A DNA stretch of 64,000 bases from Bursaphelenchus xylophilus (taxonomy: Eukaryota > Nematoda > Chromadorea > Rhabditida > Aphelenchoididae): the NCBI GenBank assembly GCA_904066235.2, contig CAJFCV020000001.1, forward strand, positions 7,998,001-8,062,000, read 5' to 3'. The translations under genes were made by a program, and so were the position numbers. Within the stretch, counting starts at the first letter, position 1. Each line of letters begins with the position of its first letter. Shown piece after piece: positions 63,758 through 64,000 of the stretch. The notes under the pieces are model-generated. The model had not been told where the DNA came from, searched no databases, and saw nothing but the letters and a program-made list of their open reading frames with translations.

Positions 63758-64000
63758 TCATATCTTCTTTATCACCAATTTCTGATTACTGAGTAAATCC
63801 ATGTAGATATCGGCGACAAAAGCGTCTTCTGGAATCGGGGCTTCGATTCCATTATGATTCAGAAAGAGCCGATAATCCTTCTCGATAGCCTCGGGAATTC
63901 GACATAATTGTAAAAGAAGACGGGTCACTTCTCTGGAAGTTGTATTTCTGGCCAAAAGAAGGGATTTGTAATTGGACTGGGGACAAAGGGAGGAATCATC
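63758..64000 (-). CDS. C-terminal exon of an unassigned gene (partial)
   Basis: An open frame runs from the right edge to a stop at 63758. The visible 80 residues include SNYKSLLLARNTTSREVTRL, LLQLCRIPEAIEKDYRLFLN and a final DLLSNQKLVIKKI. The pattern (a strand, a Thr/Ser turn, an amphipathic helix, then FLNHNG) is like a ubiquitin-fold Ras-association or FERM F1 domain ending the protein, but I cannot assign the family. The rest of the gene lies beyond the window. Confidence 0.5.
   Translation of the reverse strand, partial: DDSSLCPQSNYKSLLLARNTTSREVTRLLLQLCRIPEAIEKDYRLFLNHNGIEAPIPEDAFVADIYMDLLSNQKLVIKKI

Overview
The window looks like a gene-dense chromosome segment from a nematode. The main evidence is very short introns (mostly 32-60 nt) ending in TTTTAG or TTTCAG, splice-acceptor-like TTTTAG or TTTCAG a few bases before several first ATGs (consistent with spliced-leader trans-splicing), short intergenic gaps, and a same-strand gene pair spaced like a nematode operon. 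The genus cannot be fixed from sequence alone. All gene names rest on recognising protein families by eye, and exon joins were checked for reading-frame continuity where stated.

Layout: MED8 (-), then DSS1/SEM1 and lariat debranching enzyme DBR1 (+, operon-like), the splicing regulator ESRP/Fusilli/SYM-2 (+), a repeat-rich gap (9.2-11.3 kb), a forkhead factor (+), a secreted TolB-like (PD40) beta-propeller protein (+), the splicing cofactor SON (-) with a 2.95-kb repeat-filled intron, FCF1 (+), a syntrophin (-), an inositol hexakisphosphate kinase (+), an AP-2 transcription factor (-), the primase large subunit PRI-2 (+), the chromatin remodeller CHD1 (-), an ERp57-type protein disulfide isomerase (-), ubiquilin (+), the Spalt-like zinc-finger factor SEM-4/SALL (-), about 8 kb of gene-free upstream DNA, a repeat cluster, and the last exon of an unassigned gene running off the right edge (-). 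Many neighbours are divergent (SON/FCF1, syntrophin/IP6K, PDI/ubiquilin) or convergent with 70-160 bp gaps. Several genes act in RNA processing (DBR1, ESRP, SON, FCF1) and in transcription or chromatin (MED8, forkhead, AP-2, CHD1, SALL), but they are mostly independent housekeeping and developmental genes rather than one pathway.

The unusual content is in the repeats. The window carries several families of long inverted-repeat elements. One family starts CAGGGTG or CAGGGCG, is flanked by TA, and sits in introns of the PD40, SON and AP-2 genes and near the right edge. A second starts CAAGGG with 3-bp TAA or TTA flanks; one member carries two inward-facing tRNA-like Pol III promoters. Two nested insertions are resolved to the base because the undisturbed target survives as the other palindrome arm or as a second family copy. 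The intronic palindromes would fold into long hairpins in pre-mRNA.
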